23,795 nucleotides of DNA from Priapulus caudatus (lineage: Eukaryota; Priapulida; Priapulimorpha; Priapulimorphida; Priapulidae): NCBI RefSeq assembly GCF_000485595.1, contig NW_014577476.1, positions 147,773-171,567 on the forward strand, given 5' to 3'. The notes below the pieces were generated by a model. It was not told where the DNA came from. It worked only from the letters and a program-made list of their open reading frames with translations, and ran no database searches. Position 1 is the first letter of the stretch. Every line of letters begins with the position of its first letter. The position numbers were made by a program, and so were the translations under genes. Below, piece after piece: positions 1-9,892 of the stretch.

Positions 1-74
<74 letters not shown>
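1..74. repeat. (CTAT)n microsatellite
   Basis: An uninterrupted tetranucleotide run of about 18 CTAT units ends at the CTCTTGC junction near 75. It starts at the window edge, so its true length is unknown. No coding or regulatory role can be inferred. Confidence 0.98.
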
Positions 75-3000
75 CTTGCTATTACACAGAGCGCCGGCTT
101 CTTGATAATTACTAAATAATTAGTAGAGCCAATTCGACTGTAAACAAATAAAACAGTGGCCAGAATAACCTTCTCTTAGGATTCCCCCTTATCGACATTC
201 GATTTGTGCGGAGTGCCTAGCCGTGCGCTCTGCCACGCGTGCAGCGGAAATTACCATTACTGAGTTTGCTTGCCTCGTGACTGTTAGTAATTAACAGCCC
301 AAACTAGCAGCAGCCGCTAGCCCGGTCTCGCGGTAGCATGATGAGCCGATAATGGTTATAGCTTAAACACCTAATCTACTCTAGTTCCACTCCCCTGTCC
401 TTGAGGCTTCGTATCGCGTCGTAAGGAAAGCGCAATGCGCTGGTTGAGCGATACGCCAAATGCAAGGCGGCGATGAAGGACGATGTGCGTAGTGTGGAAT
501 GAGCACAGGGAGTTGCACTGAGACGAGCCCGTCGATTTGCGAAGTACGCGGCCAAGCGCGCAGCCACAATGATTCAATGGCCGGCAGCGTCTCCGAGCAG
601 CGCATGAACTGTAAGCCGTGCATCTAACCCCTGGAAAATACCGCGTCGGTGGCAGCAGGAGTCACATCAGATGAAAGCGCGCCAGTATATTGTGATTTAG
701 GGCTGCGCGAGTATGGCGAAGAAAGTATTAGTAAGTCGTTCGGCAAAGGCCTCTGATCGATAGCTGTAGGTGGCAAGGGTCGTCTGCTGGTTTGACCAAC
801 TATTACACGAGCAGATGCGCCGCTTTAATGGGAGCCACAGGGTCGCGGATCGGACACGGACACGAATATTTACCTCCATCAGAGAGACGACGTCGGGTCA
901 GTACAGTTCAGTTGTTAGCGAAGCCATTAGGAGCGACAACGCCAGAAACTGTCTAGAAACCCGCCCACAAGAGATGGGGAGGTCCTCAAGCCTTACAGCG
1001 CAAGCCTGATCGCACGCGATACAGCGAGATACCGTGAAATATAGGTTACAGTATCATCCCCGAAACGGTAATCCTTGGTGGGGATTCCCAAGGCACGCAC
1101 TGTTATGGGGTAATTAACAACGTCCCAATCTCGACCCCTCTTGAGGCGTATAAACGATATATTTTCTTAATGGACAATTGTGAGACATCCCACATGCAAT
1201 AATTATTGCCCGCAGACACAGCTTTTGCTTGCGCCTATGTGCGAATAACATAATATTATATTAAAAAGGCATGTATTCATGGTCTTTCCGTAGCTACGCT
1301 CTCTACTCCCCCATCTCCCTCCCTCTTTAGTGCTAGACCTCCGCGAATAGAGAGGGCTTTATTCCTTGAATGTCAGTGAAACCTGCAAAACCGAGGTTCA
1401 TTCATCAGTAAGCCCAACGCTAAATCTCTCTCCTCTCAAACTGTATTATAAAGCGAGCCAGCGGGCAACGTAAAATGAGCAGCAGCATATAATAGTATAT
1501 GAATGATTTAAATCATCGATGAAGCGTAGTTATAATTTATATGGTAAAAAATAATCTTAAGAAATAAACTCATCTTGAGCCGTATACCTACTCACTTGTA
1601 ACCGCATACTTTCAGTGTTCTCTTTTGCTGTTTGTGTGTCCATGTTCCCAATATGACAGTACATAATATACCGCGTAAACGCACGAACACGATAGATGAC
1701 TATACATGTGTATAGGTGTATCTCGAAATCAAATGTACCTGTCCATTGCAGTAGTTATATTTGTATTGCAATTAAACGCGGTTCGGGATAGCTATGGTAT
1801 TTGTTTAACTTCTCACTTGTATAGCAGTGTGCGGAAACGAGGTGGGACATTTTGGATAATGCTGTTCGCAAAATATGTCTAACAAGCAAAATATCACTGC
1901 ACATGTATAGCGTAAACATATTCGTATCATTGTGGCAACGTGTGTATTACAACACCACGTTACGATGTAACAATCAAATTTAAGCCTTTAAAGCCTAACG
2001 TTAGCTGTATTTTCTATGTTCCTAGCCAATGTCTCTGCTATTGTGATTTCCCTGAAAAAAATTCCACTGCAGAAACAAATATGCTAACAGAATCTGTTAA
2101 CAACAACGCAGCTGACAGTTTGATTTATGTGCAAAGAATGCTCTGAGCTCAATCCGGCCAGTAATTAGCAGTGCATGAAATACGACTTGTCCTGAACCGA
2201 AAAGAGATGGGAGCTTATGAAGCCCGATTGTAACTAGATTAGACGAGACCTGTCAACCACACACTTTTAATCAACATATCCGCCAGATATGGGTGGGTTT
2301 TAATTATGTCATGCTAAAGAAAGATTCAACGACTTGTATTTCGACGCGGGTGTGTATCTAATGGACGTATCAAAAGACTTGTTTCCATCATTCCTGACGC
2401 TATGTGCCACAGTTTTCGCTGGAATTATAGAAATGACAATGATGCGGCCCATGCAATGAATTGCTATTTTAGATGATATAAAAATGTTAATGCATTCATC
2501 TCGTTACTAACGAAGTCAGATTTAGAAATCATCACATTAAAGCTTAATATGTCATCCGCTAAAATCTTTCTCATTACAAAAACAATATAATAAGCGTATT
2601 TGAACAGACTAATTTCTTTTCAGACTTGAATGTGTAATCATTTGAGAGCCAAACTTGATCTATTTTGACCGACGCGACAGCGGACACATGACAAAACCGG
2701 GTTCTCTAATATTGCACATAGTATAGTATAGGAGCTTATAATGGTACACGAATGTCGCTGTCTCATCATATCTTAAGTATTTCAAAAATCATTAGTGGAT
2801 GGTAGGATGATTTATTACATAATTGTGAAATAAAAACATAATATTCAGAAATGATTCTAATTAACGGACCCACGTTCTTTGCACGGGTTCCCATCTTCCC
2901 AGCAAGGTGAGATGGATGCCGTGAGATACTTCATCTTTCACAGCAGCTAAACTTGTAAAAAGAATGTTCTCCATACCAACGTGTGATGTATTCCAGAGAT

Positions 3001-4999
3001 CCTCCGCAACGTTCTCTTGCACTGCGGCGTCAACCCCGGATGGCGCGGCAATTTAATTTTGCAAATAAAGTGTACTTCATTGCACTATATACATGAATTT
3101 TAAGAAAAATAGGACGATGCTCGCAAACGTGCGCACATAGACAGTCACTTGTTACACTCACATAACGTTTTAATATTATGCAACTAACTGAAATCTCAAC
3201 AGGACGGCGTTCGCACACGTGATATCAAAGTAGAGATGAAACTACAAAGAGATATTTAACATTTTCATCAACTGTTCCAATGCAAATGTGCATTCACGAC
3301 ATCTTTGGGAAATCAAATCATTTCCACTTTCAAACATTTCTTTAAACGTAGAGACGAAACTGAATTCAGGCGTAGTGCATTGACGCAGTGCAGTGAAACA
3401 ACTATGCAAATTCATAGAGTAAAATCCCGAAACGAAGTGTAGAAAGGTTGTACACAATAGTCCTTCCAAAATTGCGCTCGTTGCGTAGGAAAAATCTCAA
3501 GAATACCATATGTAATAGACGATGAGCAATGATTGTATGGAACGAGTTCTCGACTTTTCTATGCGAAACTACCGCCACGATCTAATGTAAATCTTGGTGC
3601 TAAAAATGTCATCTGCTCGTCAAAGCTGCCATTCTGCGTCTTTCAAAAGAATGGCCATGCGTCGAAGCGTTTAAATGCGATAGAGTCATAGACGGTACAA
3701 TCGATACACATTCAATCGTAGCGAAACTGTCGTGTGCGTTCTCAAGGACCAATTAGAACAAATGAGTGAATTAAGACGAGCACAAATATGCGATACGCGC
3801 GTTGTGTCGATTTTATTTATTTATTACATAGTTTATCTCTAATATAACCTAGTACGTAATGGAATCGAATACGAAGCACGTCGAATCGACATATGGGTAG
3901 TACCTGCGCCCTGTAGACTCAGCCAACGCCTCCACTTCACACTGTTATTCGCATCAATGGCCCACATGTCAGGCGCGTCGGGGTGGAAAATTACTGTATT
4001 CGAGTTTAGACGTCGTTGAAGACCGGGTTTATGAGTTATTCTAATTCGTGGTAGTGGTGGCTGCGACGGCGTAGTCGCGCACGACGGCGGCGGCGGTGGT
4101 GGTAGAGATACTGGCGTTCTTTTGGCGGCTACGACCTCGCCACTGTCAGTACAGTCACTCTTGCCTGTCAGGCGATGCCAAGGCCTTAAGCGATTGCTTG
4201 ATCAGTCACCGTAGTATATTCATGGCGTCAACAAACTGAACATGGCCTTCGCCCCGATGATCCACTGCGCTTATCAAACCACCTTGACTCTCAAAATAAT
4301 ACCATGACTCACGGAAATGCCAATGACATATTTCTAGTGTTACAAATTAGGCATCAGTTGGCAGTACTGCGACACGCACCACAACGTAGGCCTATGTATT
4401 ACTTACTGTACTGCGCGTTCGGCCGCTGTATATTGCTGCGAAATGGAGCAGGATTGGCGCCAATACTGCAAATACTGAGACGGCAATTGGGTAGCTGATT
4501 TTGAGCAAGGATTGCTAAGCACTCGTTATAAATATAAATCATGATTACGGTATTAATGCTACTGATTTGCGAAGGTCAGTCTATGCGGGGAGTATGACCG
4601 CACTGAGAAAGCTCAATTCATTCTGGTCGGGTATGTCCGTATGTAGCATGTAAGAAATGCTCTCGTCAATTTCGTACGACTGTTACTCGGTATAATTTAA
4701 CATGAGCGCGTGTATGAAATAAGCAAGATACGCAATTATAGACTTCCTTCCTACTAACACTTGCCGTGTCCCTCAATGACGGACAGGAAATCCCCATTTC
4801 TGCAACGTATATGGATCCTTATAGAACCCCCACCAACGTGAATTTCGAATTGTGTGTATATGCAATTTATCACTGGCATGCAGTGATTTGTCGAACAACC
4901 GCAGTTCGTACGATTTTCGTCGCAATTATGAGCTATTTAGAAGCTGGAACCTGAACACTTGTATGGTGTCAGTCGCTCCCACGCATCTAAAACCTTTGG
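75..4999. other. Unique-looking intergenic or intronic DNA, no gene recognised
   Basis: About 4.9 kb of mixed-composition DNA, GC-richer up to about 1150 and AT-richer after that. Open frames are short (80 codons or fewer), lie on both strands and match no protein family I recognise. I saw no paired splice signals joining frames, no tRNA-like A/B boxes and no long internal repeats. The first kilobase keeps many CpG dinucleotides, which could mark an exon or promoter, but nothing confirms this. It is best treated as unannotated sequence. Confidence 0.6.
4049..4106. repeat. GC-rich trinucleotide low-complexity patch (GGT/GGC/GAC)
   Basis: A run of GTGGTAGTGGTGG-type and GGCGGCGGCGG triplets in otherwise AT-rich DNA. 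It is imperfect and short. It could be a decayed CGG-type microsatellite or part of an unrecognised exon, but neither flank supports a reading frame. Confidence 0.6.
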
Positions 5000-5243
5000 G
5001 CCACGACCAGGGGCGTAGCTACGGGGGGGCCTGGGGGGCACGCCCCCCCAAAAAATTTCTGTGCCCCCCAGGTGCCCCCACCCACTGAAAATTCATGCTT
5101 GATAAAAAAAAATTTAATTAAAAACAATGCCGTTAGAACAGTATAATACAAAGAAAAGTTATATATTGTGCCCCCCCACGAAAATGTAAGGCCCCCCAGT
5201 GCCACCCCGCTGAAAAAATCCTAGCTACGCCACTGGCCGCGAC
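5000..5243. mobile_element. Non-autonomous hAT-type MITE with 8-bp target duplication
   Basis: The element is 5008-5235 (228 bp). The left end reads CAGGGGCGTAGCTACG and the reverse complement of the right end reads CAGTGGCGTAGCTAGG, a 14/16 terminal inverted repeat starting with CAG. It is flanked by GCCACGAC (5000-5007) and GCCGCGAC (5236-5243), an 8-bp target-site duplication matching at 7 of 8 bases. CA-starting ends plus an 8-bp duplication are diagnostic of the hAT superfamily. The interior is non-coding: a G/C-homopolymer hairpin near the left end, an A-rich centre and C-runs near the right end. It would need a transposase supplied in trans from an autonomous hAT copy elsewhere. Confidence 0.88.
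5025..5079. repeat. Subterminal G/C hairpin inside the hAT MITE
   Basis: The arm at 5025-5041 (GGGGGCCTGGGGGGCAC) is almost exactly complementary to 5061-5079 (GTGCCCCCCAGGTGCCCCC), with a C/A/T loop between. The G-runs on one strand and C-runs on the other could also form quadruplex or i-motif structures. Subterminal structures of this kind are common in MITEs. That it is functional here is inference. Confidence 0.75.
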
Positions 5244-5317
5244 TATAGTAAATGAAAGTGTCAATGACACTGTAGCTCACCTTGGGTGTGATAGAAGAGG
5301 GAGGGGGATATATAAAG

Positions 5318-5375
5318 CAAGAGTATATATGGGAGAACTCCCATTATATAGCATATGTCCCATTATATACTCTTG
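5318..5375. repeat. AT-rich hairpin / imperfect palindrome
   Basis: CAAGAGTATATATGGGA (5318-5334) faces TCCCATTATATACTCTTG (5358-5375), giving a 17-18 bp stem with one bulge. A smaller GGGAG/CTCCC palindrome sits at the inner edge of the left arm. It may be a remnant of a small inverted-repeat transposon. No target duplication was found. Confidence 0.65.
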
Positions 5376-5496
5376 ATAATGATATACGTATAAGTTTTGA
5401 TGCGAAAATAAATGTTTCAGATCTGAAAGTCTATGCCTAAATGATCGCCATTTTGGTTTTCGAATATCGCGCAAATAAAAACGAATTTTGCACAGG

Positions 5497-5734
5497 GGAG
5501 AGATAGTGATCAGCTAGGGGACGGCTCTGATTGGCTAATTTTGTCTCTTATTTATTTTATTTTTTATTAATTTTGGCTAATTTTGTTTTATTTTAGAATT
5601 AGGGATAGGGGGTGGGGCTTCAGGGTTAGGGTCTGGGTTGGATTAGAGGTTTAGGCCGTATAGGTTAGGGTTAGGGTTAGGGCTTAACTGATTTTTATAT
5701 CCACAACTATATTTCATATATTCACTATCTCTCC
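5497..5734. mobile_element. Possible small MITE bounded by a 13-bp inverted repeat
   Basis: GGAGAGATAGTGA (5497-5509) is matched exactly in inverse orientation by TCACTATCTCTCC (5722-5734), 238 bp end to end. The interior is AT-rich with a duplicated TTGGCTAATTTTGT word (near 5530 and 5571), then a TTAGGG-like tract. Size and ends fit a MITE, but no target-site duplication is visible (flanks TGCACAGG and ATTGAGCC), so superfamily and exact ends are unknown. A chance 13-bp inverted repeat at this spacing is unlikely but possible. Confidence 0.45.
5597..5687 (+). repeat. Interstitial telomere-like (TTAGGG)n tract
   Basis: A G-rich strand of degenerate TTAGGG words ends in a run of about three and a half tandem units at 5661-5682 (TAGGTTAGGGTTAGGGTTAGGG). 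It has unique DNA on both sides and lies inside the 5497-5734 inverted repeat. It is therefore an interstitial telomeric sequence rather than a chromosome end. Confidence 0.8.
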
Positions 5735-5960
5735 ATTGAGCCTACTTAAATAAAAACAATAACAATATTCAGTAATATTTACAGCCTAACGATAGAATCT
5801 AAAACACCAAATATTAACGGTTATTAGGTATGTTGTAGAGTTGCTTGCCCAGTTAGTCGAAATACACGTATAGTACAAGGCAATCTAGCGTCTTTTTTGC
5901 AGCCAACCCTTAAAAAAAAGCAACAGAATTTTTTTTTTCACAGGGCCATTTCTGTGTGGA

Positions 5961-6607
5961 CCAGAATCACCATCTAAAAGTCCTAAGAAATTCCACGCAA
6001 ATTTGCATAATTTGCATAAATCAAATGGACGCCAATTTCCATTGATTTTGTAATATTTCTGCTAGTTCAAGGACATATTTCAAGTAATTTAAAGTTCTAT
6101 TCTTAATTATTTTATGGTGACATGGGCAATTGCATTTTAGCTATTTAGAATGCGAATGGGTTCATTCCCTGAACATTGGTTGCAAATGCAATTGGCCCGC
6201 CATAATTAGCATAAATCAAAGATGGCCCGCAATTTCCATTATTTTGCAATATTTCTGCCTATCCATTGGATATATTTGAGTAATATGAATGTATATTATG
6301 TAATTGTTGGCCTGGAGAATGCATTTCCTATCTAATATTAGATAAAAATGGATCACTCCCTATCATGCGAAAATAGCATATGCCCTGCCCTAATTTGCCC
6401 TAATATCGCCGCTATAATTAAAGTATAATGTTCATTTTGCCATGAGGATTTTTTATTCGGTGCAAAATGCGTTAATTTTGTAGATACAATACAAATACAT
6501 ACTGTATAATCTTTATCTCATTATATCAATTGCCATATATATATGATTACGAATTAGAATTAGAATTGTACATTTGGCATTATTTGTATCAGGAGACTTT
6601 AAACTGC
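5961..6607 (+). repeat. Left inverted arm, built of about 2.5-3 diverged ~190-bp units
   Basis: Within the arm, TTTGCATAAATCAAATGGACGC (5961 side) recurs as TTAGCATAAATCAAAGATGGCC about 190 bp later, followed by similar AATTTCCATT...TTTGTAATATTTCTG and GGATATATTTGAGTAAT blocks. A third, more diverged start follows the AATGGATCACTCCCTA block. The arm is thus a short tandem array of a ~190-bp unit typified by a (C/A)ATGGC(C/G)GCCA core followed by an ATTAGCATAAAT-like word. It is AT-rich and non-coding. Confidence 0.75.
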
Positions 6608-6614
6608 AATTTCT

Positions 6615-9041
6615 TCAAAACATACTCCGGGCTGGCAAGGACATTATATAACGGATACAATGTTTAGTCTTCAATAGTGGTGTCAGGTTTGGCGTTAGAA
6701 GCAGCTTATGTGTGCCGACACATCCGTAAAGGCTGCTGTACAGCATGCCATATTTTCTTGCAGCTGCATCTTCTTTGAAGGCAGTCCTTCTTCTACACCC
6801 ACAATACACAATATCTAGAAGCTCTGATTGTGCTGCGGCCTAGAAACAGTCAGTATGGGGCACGGTATTATTGTCCACAAGTCGCCATCCATTCGTTCAG
6901 ATTTTCGAATTTAAACTTCTTCTTTCTATTCCATTACCTGTAATACACACTGAGCTGTTGATACCTTAGCCGTGCTGTGATGCGATGTAACACGTACGTT
7001 ATGCTTACATCGACATTGCGCTTCACACCTTGTCACAAAACGCTTGTATCTCAGGATCATTAATTTTGCATGTCTGTCACGCACCATAGAGTGCAACTAG
7101 GGGCCTTCTCTACCGGACTCGGCTGATTTTTGGTTATCTCCTGGTCCAGATTTCATAATTATACCTCGGTCTGCTGACCGAACGCCTTGCATCATTCGAT
7201 ACTTGCTTTATATATAGCTAGTCCTTTCCCTTAAGCCTATGCGCGAGATGTGTAATCACAGCCGACTTATGGGCATGGCGCGAACAGGATAGTGGCAATC
7301 GCACTGATGGGCCAAAGTATACCTCTTTGCTTTTTTGGTGCACCATATCTTGTTCTTTTGTGTCGGGGATGTTAGTTCAGGTGCAAAGAACAGCTCATGG
7401 GCAATCCATCCCCGTTTCAGCATGATGGAGTGGTAGTACCAGGCAATCTGTGTCATCTCCAACCAGAAAAGTGTCACGAGCTCTTGCGGTATGCTATGGG
7501 AGTCTTCACATGAGGACGTCAAGGATCGTCATTCGCATGATGTGTGCGGTACAACCTCCTTCTATCAGTCTGGTATGACATACACCCGTAAAATGTTGAC
7601 TGCCTAACACTTGCGACGCCACCTGTTTTCTGATGTGGCTGTTTCCCATCTGTTTAGTTGGCTTGGCCGTCACGTTGCTAGCCGTCAATACAACATCAGC
7701 AAGTCCATTACGTATGACACAACGTTATGCTAATCATACATTTTACACACGTCAGTCAATACATCGTGGACTGGTCTCTTGGCACATGCGAAGTCGTGTG
7801 GAGGAGCAGCACACCATCTGGACGTAGTGTATAGGCTCAACTCGGCCGCTCTCGTGCGACTTCTTCTACGAGGTTCGACAGAGAGCATCGGCTGAGGGCT
7901 GGCTTTTTGGGCCGTTCATAGAAGACGCTTACGAATCAAACAAGGCAGAGGAGGTGACGCCCACAGCTCATATTTGAATAGTGATTTGGCAAAGTGTTCA
8001 GAGCTGCTCACAACAAAGACAAGTCTATGAATATCAGGCTGCGGGTCTACTTTCACAGCTTGTCTTTGTCTTCACTTTGTAGATTTGGCAAGCGATAGTA
8101 ACTGGCTTGGTCAGCTTTCTTGGAACGTGAACTCTTCACGTGATATTGGTCGGACCATAGAGCTAAGAATATTCTCACCAATCCGTCTGATTTCTCAACG
8201 ATTGACGCCATTTGTGCTGTCATGCACATGGCAATGTTGAAAAGTGACTATAGTATCACAAGATGACGTCTCTCTCTCGAAGAAAGTTGGTTATTTCGAG
8301 AGTTGTCATTAACATCTCTGGGTTTGACAGCTTTGACACAGTATTGTGCTGCTCGTTCTTGTTTCAATAGGAACCCCACTCAGTGCCTGCATGGCCTCAT
8401 GATGTTTCGCACATGCTGGCATGAGAGAACCCATGGCAAGCGTTGTGTTTATCCGTCATCCCCTTTTACCTCTCGTCAGTCCCATTTGTTTTTCAAATTC
8501 TCATTAGAATCTGTCGATTGATGAGATCTTGTTGATAATCCTGCCCAATAACCTCCACTTCGCCTCACTACGTGGTATCCTTCTCAATTAGTGTAGACGT
8601 CTGGACTGTGTTTGTGGCAAGTCACGCATTCATTTGCACAGTATATGTATGCCAGATTTTGCATACATAGTGTGGCCAGAGGGCGCGGGGACCGGGGAAG
8701 GCGGAGAACGAGGCGCGACACGCGACCCGGCCGGCCGGCATGTTGCGAAAATTGTCTCAAATTTTTCGTTATGGACTGGAGATGCCATTCAGTTGCCATG
8801 CGCTCAGCTATTTTTGAGAAGATCTACGCAGTATGTCTATCATCTCTGGTATAATTGTAAGCCCAGCAGTGATTGGTCATTGTCCTCTTCTGGTTCATCT
8901 TACTCATTTTCTCTGATCTCTTAAAACATCAGGCAGAACAATTCTTCCATTGACAATCGTGGGCGACATTGCCCTGTCATACAATGTTCTTGCCTCTGTA
9001 AATCTGGTCTCTTCAGTATCTTTGTATGCGTGGTTGATCAT
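6615..9041 (-). pseudogene. Decayed PIN/FEN-like nuclease-family gene with cysteine-rich C-terminus
   Basis: Read from 9041 down to 6615, short in-frame blocks occur in the order of a large uncharacterised invertebrate family: MIDILRR (8820-8843), EWHLQS (8776-8790), SGHTMYAKSG (8639-8683), VVRRSGGYWAG then DL (8517-8577), GLTRG (8459-8485), MPACAKHHEAMQALSG (8360-8422), GENILSSMV...EEFTFQ (8120-8179), KKADQA (8095-8121), VDPQPDIHRLVFVV (8009-8050), KYELWASPP (7949-7975), GNSHIRKQ (7623-7649), ANDD (7525-7536), VKTPIAYRKSS (7477-7509), GDDTDCLVLPLHH (7419-7460), GCDYTSR...GKG (7222-7263), LYGA...FCDKV (7026-7100), VLQVME (6926-6970) and a final W...YCGCRRRTAF...CVGT block (6615-6887). Neighbouring blocks are in different frames and there are in-frame stops (for example 6840-6842 and two between GCDYTSR and GKG). 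Spaced ADD, DDTD and GCDYT motifs resemble the metal-binding acids of FEN1/XPG/PIN nucleases. The tail resembles tesmin/TSO1 CXC regions but lacks several cysteines. The start was not found; the gene may begin upstream of 9041. Family match is firm; nuclease activity is inferred. Confidence 0.82.
8684..8741. other. GC-rich foreign-looking insert within the pseudogene
   Basis: About 58 bp of G/C-rich sequence (GGGCGCGGGG, CCCGGCCGGCCGG) lies between the EWHLQS block and SGHTMYAKSG. In the family only about ten residues separate these motifs, and the surrounding DNA is of average GC. The patch interrupts or replaces coding sequence. It may be an insertion, a local expansion or an assembly artefact. 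Confidence 0.5.
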
Positions 9042-9892
9042 CAAAACCCTCCTGTCTCTCCTTGGGGCGGGCTGTGCTGCCACTGTCTCCTTGGGTCGGT
9101 AGGGGGAATTGTAAGCCTGAGCAGTAGAATGTGTGATTCAGTGCGCGTCTACCCAGGGCATATGTCACGCACTGCCTCGAGACCGGACCTTACAGTGAGC
9201 TGTGGCTACGGAGTTACTAGCGTAGTAACGCTCAAGTATTCTTGCGAGCCCGACCCTGCCATCAGATGACCATATGCTACCAAGGTTAGCTCATCTCGGT
9301 GTTAGAGAACCCCCCCCCCCCAGCGCAGCGACTATGTTGCTGTAGGGGAAATGAGTCACACTAAGCGTGACCGTATATTGTCAGCTGCTATTCCAGACAC
9401 AGAGGCCTGTGTCAAATGTGATACCGGCCGTAACCGTTATCTGCATATGTCTGAGATTGAAACGAATTTCAGCATGTAGAGTAGATGCAAGAGTGTTCTG
9501 TAGGAATCAAGATCAATCATGGAGAAACCACAGATGTGGTCCTGGATATGACGTGCTGAATATGCATCATCCCAAGACCACAGATGGCGCTATGAGAGCC
9601 TAAAACAGGAGAAGACGTCTTTCACAGTAATATCGAGACTGAGAAGTTGCATCCACCCTTGGAATAATCCCCAACGTGGCCGAGACATTAGAGTAGAATT
9701 TTAGGTTGAGATCTTTGATGCTCACTCAGAAGTGTTATGCGTCCAACATTCAGGCACCCAATGTCGCGTCGTCACATCTTTAGAAATTCGGTCACTGATG
9801 TATTTCATATCGTCGGCGACGTAGTGGGTTCAAGTGGTAGATGATTATGCCAGTCCCGTGGAATGTTTATTTCATATTCATACTGGCATTTT
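9042..9892. other. 5' side of the decayed gene; possible N-terminal remnants
   Basis: The region lies between the last firm block of the minus-strand gene and the right arm. A minus-strand GRYHI (9415-9429), preceded by an AEIRFNL/DMQ-like stretch (about 9430-9460), resembles the acidic-then-YH..C motif seen near the N-terminus of the same family, but the frames are broken and the match is weak. The region also holds a C12 run (9310-9321) and a small perfect hairpin GTTACTA-gcg-TAGTAAC (9212-9228). No promoter could be recognised. Confidence 0.35.
9310..9321. repeat. Poly(C) run, 12 bases
   Basis: Twelve consecutive C bases. It is a likely site of length error in sequencing and of slippage. 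Confidence 0.9.

Noticed and set aside
5661-5682. Chromosome end marked by TTAGGG repeats
   Set aside because: Only about three and a half tandem units, with unique DNA continuing on both sides; interstitial.
7633-7827. 64-codon plus-strand frame starting with a hydrophobic, signal-peptide-like stretch
   Set aside because: It lies antisense to the conserved GNSHIRKQ region of the minus-strand pseudogene and is a shadow of it.
8303-8924. Plus-strand frames of 72-96 codons
   Set aside because: Antisense to conserved blocks of the minus-strand gene; no similarity of their own.
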